From the NCBI RefSeq assembly GCF_047372505.1, contig NZ_JBKBEU010000001.1:620001-684000 (forward strand): 64,000 nt of DNA, written 5' to 3'. Positions 18,307-26,227 of the stretch are shown in pieces; position 1 is the first letter of the stretch; each line of letters starts with the position of its first letter. Position numbers and translations under genes: made by a program. The notes below the pieces were generated by a model. That model was not told where the DNA came from, did not search any database, and saw only the letters and a list, made by a program, of their open reading frames with translations. This stretch comes from Phaeobacter cretensis (GTDB taxonomy: Bacteria > Pseudomonadota > Alphaproteobacteria > Rhodobacterales > Rhodobacteraceae).

Positions 18307-19075
18307 CTTGAAGGGCCTTTCTCAAATTATGTTTGGCGTACAAGAATGACTGGGGAGGTTCGAAACCAAATCGTTTTCGCAGGTCGGTTAAAGGCATTGG
18401 TTTATCGAACGGACGGACATTGGTAAATTCCAGCGCCATTCCATATTCGAGACCATCAAAATACTTGTCAAAATCTGGCCGATCAATAAACGCCACATTT
18501 GAGTAGCTGCGCCAAATATCGTCGACTGCCAACTTCTTGACCGCAGCAATCTCAGCTATACCAACCATAGCTCGTTCAGGTGAGGTCGAGTAGATGTAAG
18601 CTATGGTACCTTTGGGAGCGGAGACCGGAAACCGCCGCCGCAGTTCTACAGTCTTTTGACCAGTCATGATCTTGCTTGAGTATTGTGGTCGGATACTCAA
18701 GACTACGTCACGTTGATGCTTGAACTCTTCATCGGCAAAAATCGGAAAGATGAGCTGATCGTCGTGAATCGGCTCGACATCAAAGGCTTCTCGGACATGC
18801 AACGAGAGAGGGCTGTCAGCATCAAATGCTGCGCCAACTTGTAACTTTCCGCCTAATGCTTCGACATATTTTTGGATCGTCGAAACATGAACGTCTGATC
18901 GACCTTTTTCCACCTTAGATACCGAAGCTTGGCCCACATCGAGACGGCGCGCCATTTCGGCTTGGGTCAAGCCAGAGAACTTGCGCATTCGCCGCAGTGC
19001 TTCGCCGATTTTAGCCGATGCGTCCTCGTCCTGAGAGCGCCTGATCTCCACAACTTTGCCATTGATATCGCTCAT
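18281..19075 (-). CDS. XRE helix-turn-helix protein with ASCH domain (first gene of cassette)
   Basis: A 264-residue protein. Residues 20-80 are an XRE-type HTH (RKFSGLTQAEMARRLDVGQA). Residues 125-250 are an ASCH domain, with the strands VVLSIRPQYSSKIM and the signature GQKTVELRRRF followed by GTIAYIYSTSP. ASCH is a PUA-like fold linked to RNA or nucleotide handling. I start at 19075, where the HTH region begins; the frame is open to 19321 but that part lacks a ribosome site. An inverted repeat 43 bases upstream suggests self-repression. It overlaps the next gene by 26 bases, which fits an antitoxin-like or sensor role. Confidence 0.82.
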   Translation of the reverse strand: MSDINGKVVEIRRSQDEDASAKIGEALRRMRKFSGLTQAEMARRLDVGQASVSKVEKGRSDVHVSTIQKYVEALGGKLQVGAAFDADSPLSLHVREAFDVEPIHDDQLIFPIFADEEFKHQRDVVLSIRPQYSSKIMTGQKTVELRRRFPVSAPKGTIAYIYSTSPERAMVGIAEIAAVKKLAVDDIWRSYSNVAFIDRPDFDKYFDGLEYGMALEFTNVRPFDKPMPLTDLRKRFGFEPPQSFLYAKHNLRKALQDEPAIVSH

Positions 19076-19117
19076 GCCCGACCTGCTTTCTTTTTCCAAC
19101 ACGTAACAAAAGTGATT

Positions 19118-19133
19118 ATTCCTCACAAGGAAT
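19118..19133. promoter_or_regulatory. Candidate operator of the XRE-ASCH cassette
   Basis: ATTCCT and AGGAAT form a perfect inverted repeat around CACA, 43 bases before the XRE-ASCH start. Its position fits an autoregulatory site for the XRE protein. The rest of 19134-19761 contains no gene that I can support. Confidence 0.45.
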
Positions 19134-19761
19134 ATTCGGCCGCCTCGTCCATATTTAGTGGCAAAGAGCATTTGCGCTACACCCTGACGTGTGCAAGCAC
19201 TATCCTTCAAAAGCTTGGTACTCGCCGGGAAAAGCGGTTCCAGCCTTCGTTCAGCAATACTCGTTGAGAAAGCTCCTCGTTGAATGTCCGCTTTGTCGCT
19301 CAAAGAAGTTCCAATGTGCACCTGTAGCGAATAATTGCTTCCCGCCCCGCCTGCTTGGAGGTTCTGATGCTGCGGTAGCGCAGGCCAGGTCCGCTTTGGG
19401 CTGGCTTGAGCCGATCACAACTGGCCTAGGGCAGGCTGGTGCTGGTTTCTCGGTGTTGTACCGCCGCATGGCGGCAGTGAGCCCATTTTACCGAATGCTG
19501 CACTTTGCACCAATGTCTGCCCCTTCGACCCCGGCCAAATACGTGGCAGAATCAAACTGAGTTTTACCAAGGGTTTACGGCACAAGAATTTTCAACGCTT
19601 GCGGCGACAGCAACGCCTGTGTCAAAACGACCGGCTTTGTTTAGCTGCACCCTCCACCGCTCCTTGGTGTCAATTTTTCATTGAGGAAAATTTTCTGTCA
19701 TTTAACAATTAAAAGCACACTATCAACTGACCTTGGTGCGACTTACTCAGAGGTGCTCGAA

Positions 19762-20166
19762 ATGACTACAAAGCAAGACCTGGAAACGATTGCTAGAGAA
19801 CTAAATTCATACGAACAAAGCCCTGACAGCCAAATACAGACCTTGACCGAAGATGAGATGAACGAATTCATTCATCGAACAGCTGACAGCGCAGCTACAG
19901 AGAAAACCTCGATCATTAGACTCGAATTTGGGGAATGGTGTGGTTTTGCCAACTCTGGGAATATTATGTACGCTGTGAACACGAATAGAAGCCGCAGCGT
20001 AAAGGTAACTTTTACAGTAACTTCCGTTATTGGAACCACCGAAACCAAGTCTGAACGAGTGGAAACTATCCCACCCTCTGGTCGGCTAAGATTGGGGTGT
20101 ACGAAAGGGGAGGGTGCAAGGTATGCTAGGTTCAGTTGGCTCGCCAAAAAGCAAGAGCTTGTTTAA
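19762..20166 (+). CDS. Unknown protein, first gene of a two-gene unit
   Basis: A 134-residue protein, start chosen for its AGAGGTG site. The first 50 residues are acidic and probably helical (MTTKQDLETIARELNSYEQS); the rest looks like a small beta-sandwich with alternating residues (RSVKVTFTVTSVIG, RVETIPPSGRLRLGC) ending in FSWLAKKQELV. No family is recognised. The DNA is more AT-rich than its neighbours, suggesting recent transfer. The next gene follows on the same strand after a short gap. Confidence 0.6.
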   Translation: MTTKQDLETIARELNSYEQSPDSQIQTLTEDEMNEFIHRTADSAATEKTSIIRLEFGEWCGFANSGNIMYAVNTNRSRSVKVTFTVTSVIGTTETKSERVETIPPSGRLRLGCTKGEGARYARFSWLAKKQELV

Positions 20167-20268
20167 AGGTTCCAATATGTACAGTCGCTTCGATTAAACT
20201 TAGAAATGATGTCGGTAAACACCACTCTTGGTCCGCCGGCGCGTTTTTTGGAAATTTCAGAGGACACT

Positions 20269-20961
20269 ATGCTCGGACATATTACAGCCCCGAAGACGGA
20301 AGACAGATCAACAAGAATAGATGTTGATGAGTTTTCGCCATTACTGAGATATTCAGAAAAAAAATCCATCTGGCCCAACCCACCTCGATACGTCTCGTCT
20401 CCAGATTGGACACAGAACATTCCGGCGGGCGCGATTAACCAGATGATTGAAGGCTTTTTTGAAGGACGCACAATCGGTCTAGGTGGTGCTACAATCACGA
20501 TACCCCACGGTGCCGCAGTACTGTCTCAGACCTTTGGTTTGGGTATTCAAGACCCACTTCTTCAGTTTGCAAAAAACATGATGAAGTTTGGGATCACAAA
20601 GACAGAACACGAATATCAAATTTCCATGGGTGGAAGGCAGATATCAGCTCATACATTAGATTCTTACGCGATCCCCTCACTTGTTCAAGTTGGACAAGAA
20701 GTACGGTTGGGAATGACTATCGACATTGTCTGGGTGCAGAACCTGAACTGGTCTTTGCCAGTAGTACAACAAGTACTTAAAGAGATTAGAGAAATTTGGG
20801 CGACACTTTCTCAACCAGTTTTGAGCTTGCCTATTGGTCTCAATTTACCAGCTGGCACAAGTTTGCTAGATCAAGCTGTCCGCCTCGAAGGAGGTGCAAT
20901 TTCTACGGATGGAAACGGATTTGAGCCAGTAACAGTTGTTTTTGAAGCGAAAATTGGATGA
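20269..20961 (+). CDS. Unknown protein, second gene of a two-gene unit
   Basis: A 230-residue protein of no family I know. It contains a small-residue, weakly hydrophobic run (GLGGATITIPHGAAVLSQTFGLGI, quoted in part) near residue 90, beta-rich stretches, and a Pro/Leu-rich segment (SQPVLSLPIGLNLPAG) near the end. The ATG at 20269 has an AGAGGAC site; the frame is open to an earlier ATG at 20206 that has none. It shares the AT-rich composition of the gene before it and probably forms an operon with it. Confidence 0.6.
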   Translation: MLGHITAPKTEDRSTRIDVDEFSPLLRYSEKKSIWPNPPRYVSSPDWTQNIPAGAINQMIEGFFEGRTIGLGGATITIPHGAAVLSQTFGLGIQDPLLQFAKNMMKFGITKTEHEYQISMGGRQISAHTLDSYAIPSLVQVGQEVRLGMTIDIVWVQNLNWSLPVVQQVLKEIREIWATLSQPVLSLPIGLNLPAGTSLLDQAVRLEGGAISTDGNGFEPVTVVFEAKIG

Positions 20962-21652
20962 ATATGGTTGACGCGATCCCCTCTACGGCCGAGCGGGCAG
21001 CCGACCTCAGGGTTTATAACAAAAATCTGTGCACCTTGATATACCATCGAAACGTTGCATCGAGCGCACTAAGTTACATAAAACTGATCGCCAGACTTTT
21101 TGCCAGACTTTGGGCCCCCGACGCTGCGTAACCCTACCTTTTTGTCGCCCACTGTTTGCTCAGAAGAGGTTTTGGGACAGGGTTTGTGCCACCGGCAGAA
21201 ACGACCGTTTTTGGCGGAACTAAAACCTCCAAAGCTGACCTTCGCGCAGCCGCGGCGAAATGGTATTTTGTTCGCCCCCCCTTCCATTCGATGATGGTTG
21301 GCGGCTGAACTCGCGGCGAAGGTCAGCTTTTCCTCGTGCGGCTGCGGCATTGATCGCTCGTCATGTCCGGCAATAGCGTCCCGAACCCGGAGAACAAGAT
21401 CGGGAAATCGTTCCGCCGAAAGGTGGATATGTCCGGCAGCCGCCCGAGCGTTAGAATCTGCAAGGTGGTAACAGCTTTGATCTGGGACGGAAAAGAAAAA
21501 TATTCTAGCTGGTACGCATGACAAAAGGCAGGGCATTCGCTCCGCTGATTTTCTTTTTTGTGGGGAAATAGCTCTTGCATTTATGGGTCACAACCCATAT
21601 TATCTAGTTATCGGCAAGGGATAAGAGATCCCACACAATAAAGGAGAGCCCG
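20962..21652. other. Gene-poor stretch
   Basis: About 690 bases. Short open frames occur on both strands without ribosome sites; GCTGACCTTCGCGCAGCCGC and a near-inverse GCGGCGAAGGTCAGC about 90 bases on can form a long imperfect hairpin. It looks like degenerate DNA. No gene is supported. Confidence 0.45.
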
Positions 21653-21689
21653 ATGCTAAAAGCCAACCAGAAAACCCCCTATACTCCTG

Positions 21690-21806
21690 ATGAAAGAGTG
21701 GGCAGAGGAAGTCAGGCGCGACCGCCCCAGGTCTTCCGTCTTAGTCGGTGGCACAGAAAAACGCCCCCACATGATTGTCCTGACACCCCCTGACTGGCTC
21801 AAGTGA
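21690..21806 (+). CDS. Possible 38-residue protein ahead of the HTH gene
   Basis: MKEWAEEVRRDRPRSS and GGTEKRPHMIVLTPPDWLK look like a real small protein. It is preceded in another frame by an ATG at 21653 with a strong AAAGGAGAG site, whose 46-codon frame overlaps it and runs to 21793. Either one small gene begins at 21653, or 21690 is reached by re-initiation or a frameshift. The HTH gene starts 43 bases after its stop. Confidence 0.35.
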   Translation: MKEWAEEVRRDRPRSSVLVGGTEKRPHMIVLTPPDWLK

Positions 21807-21849
21807 GCCAGTCACTATCCCAACAATTCAGAAATAGAAGGAACGCAAT

Positions 21850-22314
21850 ATGCCTGTTGCAATCGTAATGTCCCAAAAGGGGGCCATTCCGGCCATCATT
21901 ATGCAAGATACCGCAGCTAAACTGGTAGAGGCATTAGCGGCGCTTGTAGAGGCCCCTGTGCTGAAGGATGAAGACGCAGCACGGATCTGGCTGCAGGGCA
22001 TGCCTGCCCCGTCTGGCTGGTTCAAGACCGTTGAGGAAGCCCGCGCGCATGTGAAGCGCATGCACAATTCTGTGCCGACTATGTACGGCGATGTTGTCAA
22101 GGATGCTCGCAAATCTTTGGGATTGAGTTGCGCCGATTTTGCAGCCGCCCTGGGCTATAATGGAAACCACAACACTCGCGGCAAAACCATGAATGACATC
22201 GAACATGGGAAATTGAACAAGTCTAGCGGCAGGCCGCTAACCCTTAATCCACATGCAGTCGAACGCCTGAAGGCCCTAATGGCAGAGCATGGCCTAGACC
22301 TCGCCACCAAGTAA
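21850..22314 (+). CDS. Helix-turn-helix protein
   Basis: A 154-residue protein. The C-terminal part GDVVKDARKSLGLSCADFAA with GKTMNDIEHGK resembles an XRE-type HTH (recognition helix near residues 95-125); the N-terminal 70 residues are helical and unassigned. An AGAAGGAA site precedes the start. It is the last cargo gene before the convergent end of the phage late operon, from which a two-way terminator separates it. Confidence 0.65.
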   Translation: MPVAIVMSQKGAIPAIIMQDTAAKLVEALAALVEAPVLKDEDAARIWLQGMPAPSGWFKTVEEARAHVKRMHNSVPTMYGDVVKDARKSLGLSCADFAAALGYNGNHNTRGKTMNDIEHGKLNKSSGRPLTLNPHAVERLKALMAEHGLDLATK

Positions 22315-22469
22315 CCACCCGCCAAACCCACCTGTACGTCCTTTCAGGCACGCTCTTAGCGCTGCCATCGGGGAAGGCAAGCCAAGGCGCATGGCAAAAG
22401 GCGGCCGACCCCAAACGCCCGCTACAGCGCCCGCCTCGCACTAAAGGCCCTGGGCGTCAGTGAGTAGAC

Positions 22470-22501
22470 AAGAAAGCCCCGCCACTTGGCGGGGCTTTCT
22501 T
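22470..22501. terminator. Bidirectional terminator at the end of the phage late operon
   Basis: AAGAAAGCCCCGCC and GGCGGGGCTTTCTT form a perfect stem around ACTT, with A and T tracts on both sides. It can stop both the leftward late operon and rightward transcripts from the HTH gene. Nothing else is seen between 22315 and 22504. Confidence 0.9.
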
Positions 22502-22504
22502 CAA

Positions 22505-22747
22505 TCAGTGCGGCCCAACCAACTCGCCCACGCTTCGGAGCTTGTCAGCGTTGCACCCGGCGGTGAATTTCCAGCGGATCGCAAGTTCAGCAAGCCCCCC
22601 CTCTGATCGTGGCCCTTTCGTCGGCTCATCGCAGGGCGTTACCAGATAACCAGGCACTTCCCGTTCTATATAGATTGGCTGGGGATCAGGGGATAACCAG
22701 CTACAGCCCGTCATAGACATCGCCAAGAAAATCAGACAGAGGCGCAT
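22505..22747 (-). CDS. Outer-membrane spanin lipoprotein, Rz1-like
   Basis: An 80-residue protein starting MRLCLIFLAMSMTGCSW: a lipoprotein signal with lipobox MTGC. The mature part is proline-rich at first, as in Rz1. It starts inside the Rz-like gene in another frame (47-base overlap), the usual spanin arrangement. Rz and Rz1 together fuse inner and outer membranes at the end of lysis. Confidence 0.85.
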   Translation of the reverse strand: MRLCLIFLAMSMTGCSWLSPDPQPIYIEREVPGYLVTPCDEPTKGPRSEGGLAELAIRWKFTAGCNADKLRSVGELVGPH

Positions 22748-23003
22748 CGTATCCCTCCTTTCCCCGAAGGTTTTGCAACTGAGTTTCGAGCCCACGCTGA
22801 TCCGTCTGCATGCGATCTAGGTGAGCCCTAAGGACGGCTTTGTCATGCCGGGCATCGTCAAGCTTCCGGTTCAGCACATCTAGGCGGAGATCTGCAGCGG
22901 TCAGTTGAACCTGCAGCCTATCGTTTCGCCAATTGAGATAGACCGCCACGGACCCGCAAACGATCGCGAGAACTAAGGCCCCACTGGTGATGAACCGCAT
23001 CAT
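22701..23003 (-). CDS. Inner-membrane spanin, Rz-like
   Basis: A 100-residue protein with one N-terminal membrane helix (SGALVLAIVCGSVAVYL) and a long coiled coil (residues 28-85, for example LDVLNRKLDDARHDKAVL). It follows the endolysin gene with an ATGA overlap and hosts the Rz1 start. It spans the periplasm and binds the lipoprotein partner. Confidence 0.85.
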   Translation of the reverse strand: MMRFITSGALVLAIVCGSVAVYLNWRNDRLQVQLTAADLRLDVLNRKLDDARHDKAVLRAHLDRMQTDQRGLETQLQNLRGKEGYDAPLSDFLGDVYDGL

Positions 23004-23665
23004 GCTGCAACCCTCACATCAGGCAGGCATTCGCGGATCATGTCGCGCAGGCGCTCACCAACCACCAAGGGATCACCGGGTCCAGGCATTCCCGGCAACC
23101 AGGTGACGTCCCATTTACAGCGCTGGCGCACACCGAATATCGGCTGGATTTCTGCATGGGTCGGCATGCCGTAGACATTGACCGGAATCCAATACTGGAC
23201 GCTGTATTCCGCAGCCCACCGGCAGAACGTATTAAGCTGGCGTGGCGTGATCGGCGCGGATCCACGATCAAAGGGACGCTCGTTTGCGCCCGCCATTGCG
23301 TCCATTGCGTGCCCGATCGCACCGGGGTTGAACATGCGTGTATGGGATGCCGCGCGCCCGACAGCATAGGTTGCCTGCGCCTCAGGCTTAAACACGCCCT
23401 GCACCCGCTGACCGTCATGCGTGACCAGCGAGTTATAGGCGCGGCGCTCCATGTCGATGACGCCCTCGGCTCCACCGGTCCAGTGCATATGCACCCGGTG
23501 CAAACCGCTCTTGTGAAACAGATCAGTGATGGTGCTGCCGTTCTGCGCCTCAAGAGCGGCCCGAATGGCCGCAGAGGTGCGCGGCCCCTTGCGTCCGTCT
23601 ATTGGCCCAGGGTGAAAGCCCAGAGCGGCGCATCGGGCCTGAATATCACGGGTGGTGAGTTTCAT
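23000..23665 (-). CDS. Phage endolysin: peptidoglycan-binding domain plus amidase-like domain
   Basis: A 221-residue protein. Residues 1-40 (IQARCAALGFHPGPIDGRKG) are a peptidoglycan-binding repeat; the rest contains HMHWTGG, SHTRMFNPGAIGHA, THAEIQ and KWDVTWLPG, histidines and a late catalytic region placed as in Amidase_2 N-acetylmuramoyl-L-alanine amidases. No signal peptide is present, so it needs the holin to reach the wall. The start at 23665 gives the domain start; the longer open frame upstream overlaps another gene. Confidence 0.82.
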   Translation of the reverse strand: MKLTTRDIQARCAALGFHPGPIDGRKGPRTSAAIRAALEAQNGSTITDLFHKSGLHRVHMHWTGGAEGVIDMERRAYNSLVTHDGQRVQGVFKPEAQATYAVGRAASHTRMFNPGAIGHAMDAMAGANERPFDRGSAPITPRQLNTFCRWAAEYSVQYWIPVNVYGMPTHAEIQPIFGVRQRCKWDVTWLPGMPGPGDPLVVGERLRDMIRECLPDVRVAA

Positions 23666-23858
23666 GGGAATGCCCCTCCTGATGTTGGATTGGTTGCATC
23701 GCGATCGCGGCGAAACACAGCGCCGCCCAAAGCACGACTGACAGCACCAGGCGCACCCGGCCCCAGGTGCGAGATCTGAGGAAACAGACGACACAGCGGG
23801 CGCGGTGCCGTAGCACCGGCCCCGCGATCGTGGTGACAAGATCAATGAGGGCATTCAT
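23646..23858 (-). CDS. Small membrane protein of the lysis cassette
   Basis: A 70-residue protein with one hydrophobic segment (VRLVLSVVLWAALCFAAIAM) and a His-rich tail. It starts in an ATGA overlap with the holin-like gene and overlaps the endolysin start by 20 bases. It could be a second holin or antiholin. The frame could also be chance, but the coupling at both ends speaks for it. Confidence 0.5.
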   Translation of the reverse strand: MNALIDLVTTIAGPVLRHRARCVVCFLRSRTWGRVRLVLSVVLWAALCFAAIAMQPIQHQEGHSHETHHP

Positions 23859-24232
23859 CGGCTCGACCCTCCGGCCAAGCCGATCACCTTCACCATCAGC
23901 GCCATGATCGGCCCGCGCGCCTTGCTGAAGGCGTCATGCGCCACATAGGCCACCAGAAAGGCAATGATCAGCGTCAAGGCTGGAAACTGCAGGTCGAACT
24001 TAGCCCCCAGAAACGCCGCGACCATCGGCCCGCCCAACGCGCCGATCATCAGGTTAAAGACGCTGAGGACCAATGCTGGCCGCCAACGCAGGTTTTCGAT
24101 CTCCAGCAACGCCGCTGCAACGCCCAGACAGACGACAACCACAACCGGCCATGACGTTCCATAGCTGGTCAGGATGGCTGACATCACACCAAGCGCGCCT
24201 GCCAGCGCGGATTGAAACAGCTCCAGTTTCAT
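23855..24232 (-). CDS. Holin-like membrane protein
   Basis: A 125-residue protein with three or four predicted membrane helices: AGALGVMSAILTSYG, WPVVVVVCLGVAAALLE, VLSVFNLMIGALGGPMVAAF and LTLIIAFLVAYVAH. Position directly ahead of the endolysin and the start at 24232 (MKLELFQS) fit a phage holin that forms membrane lesions. No specific holin family is recognised. Confidence 0.7.
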   Translation of the reverse strand: MKLELFQSALAGALGVMSAILTSYGTSWPVVVVVCLGVAAALLEIENLRWRPALVLSVFNLMIGALGGPMVAAFLGAKFDLQFPALTLIIAFLVAYVAHDAFSKARGPIMALMVKVIGLAGGSSR

Positions 24233-24243
24233 AAAATTGCCCT

Positions 24244-24588
24244 TCAGCTCCATTTGTGGATGGTGACGGCCAGCACCATTGCCAGCCTGCGGATGCGCCC
24301 CACGCCATCGGCGCGGAGGGCTTCGGAAAAGGGTGCCGCCGCGCTGACCCGGCCCCAACCGAGGACGTGAATTGCGTAGTCGTGCAGCGCTGCGGCTTTC
24401 AGATATCGGGGATCGTGCCGGTCAAAGATCCACCCGGCCCATCTCGGAATCGAGACGTCAAAGGGAAACCCCTGCGGCACGTACAAAAAGAGACCGGATC
24501 CCTTGGTGCCGATCTCCCAACTGATTGCTTTGGTGGTGTGATAGCCCGACCCGCTGCGGGCGCACCAATCAGGCGGCTGGCCAGCCAT
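24244..24588 (-). CDS. DUF1353-family phage protein
   Basis: A 114-residue protein with the DUF1353 pattern: VPQGFPFDVSIPRW, then ALHDYAIH, and a trailing RADGVGRIRRLAM. The family is common in phages, usually between tail and lysis genes, with no settled function. It overlaps the end of the gene before it by 20 bases. Confidence 0.8.
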   Translation of the reverse strand: MAGQPPDWCARSGSGYHTTKAISWEIGTKGSGLFLYVPQGFPFDVSIPRWAGWIFDRHDPRYLKAAALHDYAIHVLGWGRVSAAAPFSEALRADGVGRIRRLAMVLAVTIHKWS

Positions 24589-25039
24589 TCAGAACGGCCT
24601 GCGGGCCGTTTGGCAGATGACCCAATCCAGCAAGCAGCGCCAGCCCCGGCGCGACCTCAGGATCATCCCGTTGCACCTGTTCGGCCATATCCAGCATGAT
24701 CCACATCGCTTTCAGCTCAGGCGCTTCCCGCGCCGCCACCAGCATGTCGGGGGTCATGCCGCCAAGAAACATGCACAGCCGCATGAACCCGATTTTGGTC
24801 AGCGGCTGATAGACCGGATCCGGCACCGGAATATCCTCAACGCCCCAAGCGGCCCCGTCCCACGTTAGGCGCTGGGTTGCTGGATCATGATCAGGCTGCG
24901 AAGGCGCTGCGATATAGCCCGCATCTGCGATTTCCTCGGCGGTAAAGCTGGCCGGATCGGTGCGGCTGCGCCCGTCGCTCAGACGAATGCGGAAAGGGAG
25001 CGGCGCAGGATAGCTGCCGCCCTTGGTGTAAAGGGTCAT
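24569..25039 (-). CDS. Tail-fibre-associated protein (unassigned)
   Basis: A 156-residue protein whose N-terminus (MTLYTKGGSYPAPLPFRIRL) and RLTWDGAAWGVEDIPVP segment resemble small phage proteins found after fibre genes; the second half is helical. A fibre chaperone or attachment protein is possible, not shown. Confidence 0.6.
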   Translation of the reverse strand: MTLYTKGGSYPAPLPFRIRLSDGRSRTDPASFTAEEIADAGYIAAPSQPDHDPATQRLTWDGAAWGVEDIPVPDPVYQPLTKIGFMRLCMFLGGMTPDMLVAAREAPELKAMWIMLDMAEQVQRDDPEVAPGLALLAGLGHLPNGPQAVLNGWPAA

Positions 25040-25048
25040 TGCGTCACC

Positions 25049-25882
25049 TCAGAAATTGAATTGATAGAGAGTTTCACTGGATCCGCCGACCCAAATTGTG
25101 GCCTTGCTGGCAGGGTTCATCACGAATGTACTGCTGCTGACGATTTCACGGATACCCGGAAGCCGATAGCCGGTCGCAATCGCCGTACGCAGGTCATAGG
25201 GCGTGGCAATCACGTATTCATAGAGAGCGAATTCAGTGCCAATCAGAACAAGGGCGCGGGCACCTTCATCAAAGAACTGAATGTCGTATGGCTGCCCATC
25301 AACGAGTGGGTCCGTACTGGTCAGCAAGGTTCCCGCAGCCGTCGCGGTAGTCATGTCACATTGGGTGCCCAGACTGTATTGCCGGATTATGCTAGCGCCT
25401 TGCGATACTGCATAGGCCCAGTAGCCATCCCCGCTGATGCGTAACGCCGTGTTTCCCGAAATCGCGCCAGATCCATCATAGGATGCGGTCGACAGGTCAA
25501 AGGGGACCGCCAGACTCCACTGTTCCACATTCACGCCGCTGTCCATGGCGTAGAGTTTCGAACCATCCTGAGAAATCTCAACCCCAACAAGATTGCCGAT
25601 GCGGCTAGACATTGCGAGGCTATCGTTTGGGTCAGATACACTTGAGACATCCCAGCCAGTCGCGAGGGCGAACCGATGAATAGTGTCGTCAGCAATGTCA
25701 GAAACATAGGCGTTCAGCCCATCGCGCGAAACGGTCAAACCCGTCAGCGCTGAAATCTTGCTACCAATGCTGAAGGTCGCGCCAGGCGACACCCCAAACT
25801 GGAACGGTCCAACCGGAGTTTTTCCACCCCCACGGGCCCGCAACATGCGATCCCCGCGCATGGTGCCAATCATACCGCCCAT
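25049..25882 (-). CDS. Beta-propeller-like tail protein, candidate receptor-binding protein
   Basis: A 277-residue protein built of four or five repeats of about 45 residues. Each unit has an SRDG/SQDG/SGDG turn, a Y/W-rich strand and a closing phrase such as GWDVSSVS, PFDLSTAS, QCDMTTAT or PYDLRTA. This is a seven-bladed-type propeller pattern (NHL/YVTN class), though fewer blades are visible. A Gly/Arg-rich lead of 25 residues may attach it to the tail. It begins in a TGATG overlap with the gene before. I infer host attachment from position. Confidence 0.6.
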   Translation of the reverse strand: MGGMIGTMRGDRMLRARGGGKTPVGPFQFGVSPGATFSIGSKISALTGLTVSRDGLNAYVSDIADDTIHRFALATGWDVSSVSDPNDSLAMSSRIGNLVGVEISQDGSKLYAMDSGVNVEQWSLAVPFDLSTASYDGSGAISGNTALRISGDGYWAYAVSQGASIIRQYSLGTQCDMTTATAAGTLLTSTDPLVDGQPYDIQFFDEGARALVLIGTEFALYEYVIATPYDLRTAIATGYRLPGIREIVSSSTFVMNPASKATIWVGGSSETLYQFNF

Positions 25883-26217
25883 CAGAGAACATACTCCAGG
25901 GCGCTGAAGCTCAGCACCGCGTCACCAGAAGTAGAGGCTTCGGCCTGCACCTGATCGCCTGCACTGAGGATCAGAGTGCCACCCATCGGGTAGATCGGGC
26001 CGGTACCGTTGGGCTTGATCGTCTCACCCTGACAAAGCTGCGTGACCGCATCGCCGTCCGATGCGTCCAGCCATTGCACTGAGACGTCCACCTCATTGTC
26101 GGGATCGATCGGGGTGATCTGAAGGTGTGAGACCATCGCATAGCGACCGGCAGGCACGGTGTAGACCGTCGCCATCGCATCAAGCGCGAGACGTTTGGAC
26201 ACAGGAAATTGCGACAT
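25882..26217 (-). CDS. Small beta-rich tail protein
   Basis: A 111-residue protein rich in short strands (TVYTVPAGRYAMVSHLQITP; VDVSVQWLDAS; GTLILSAGDQVQAEAS). The YTVPAG-type opening is common in phage fibre and decoration proteins. It is coupled to the propeller gene by overlapping stop and start codons. Confidence 0.65.
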   Translation of the reverse strand: MSQFPVSKRLALDAMATVYTVPAGRYAMVSHLQITPIDPDNEVDVSVQWLDASDGDAVTQLCQGETIKPNGTGPIYPMGGTLILSAGDQVQAEASTSGDAVLSFSALEYVL

Positions 26218-26227
26218 CGGGTTCTCC

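Noticed and set aside
19134..19761. Plus-strand frames near 19189-19560 as genes
   Set aside because: They begin antisense to the XRE-ASCH upstream region, lack ribosome sites and look like random translation.
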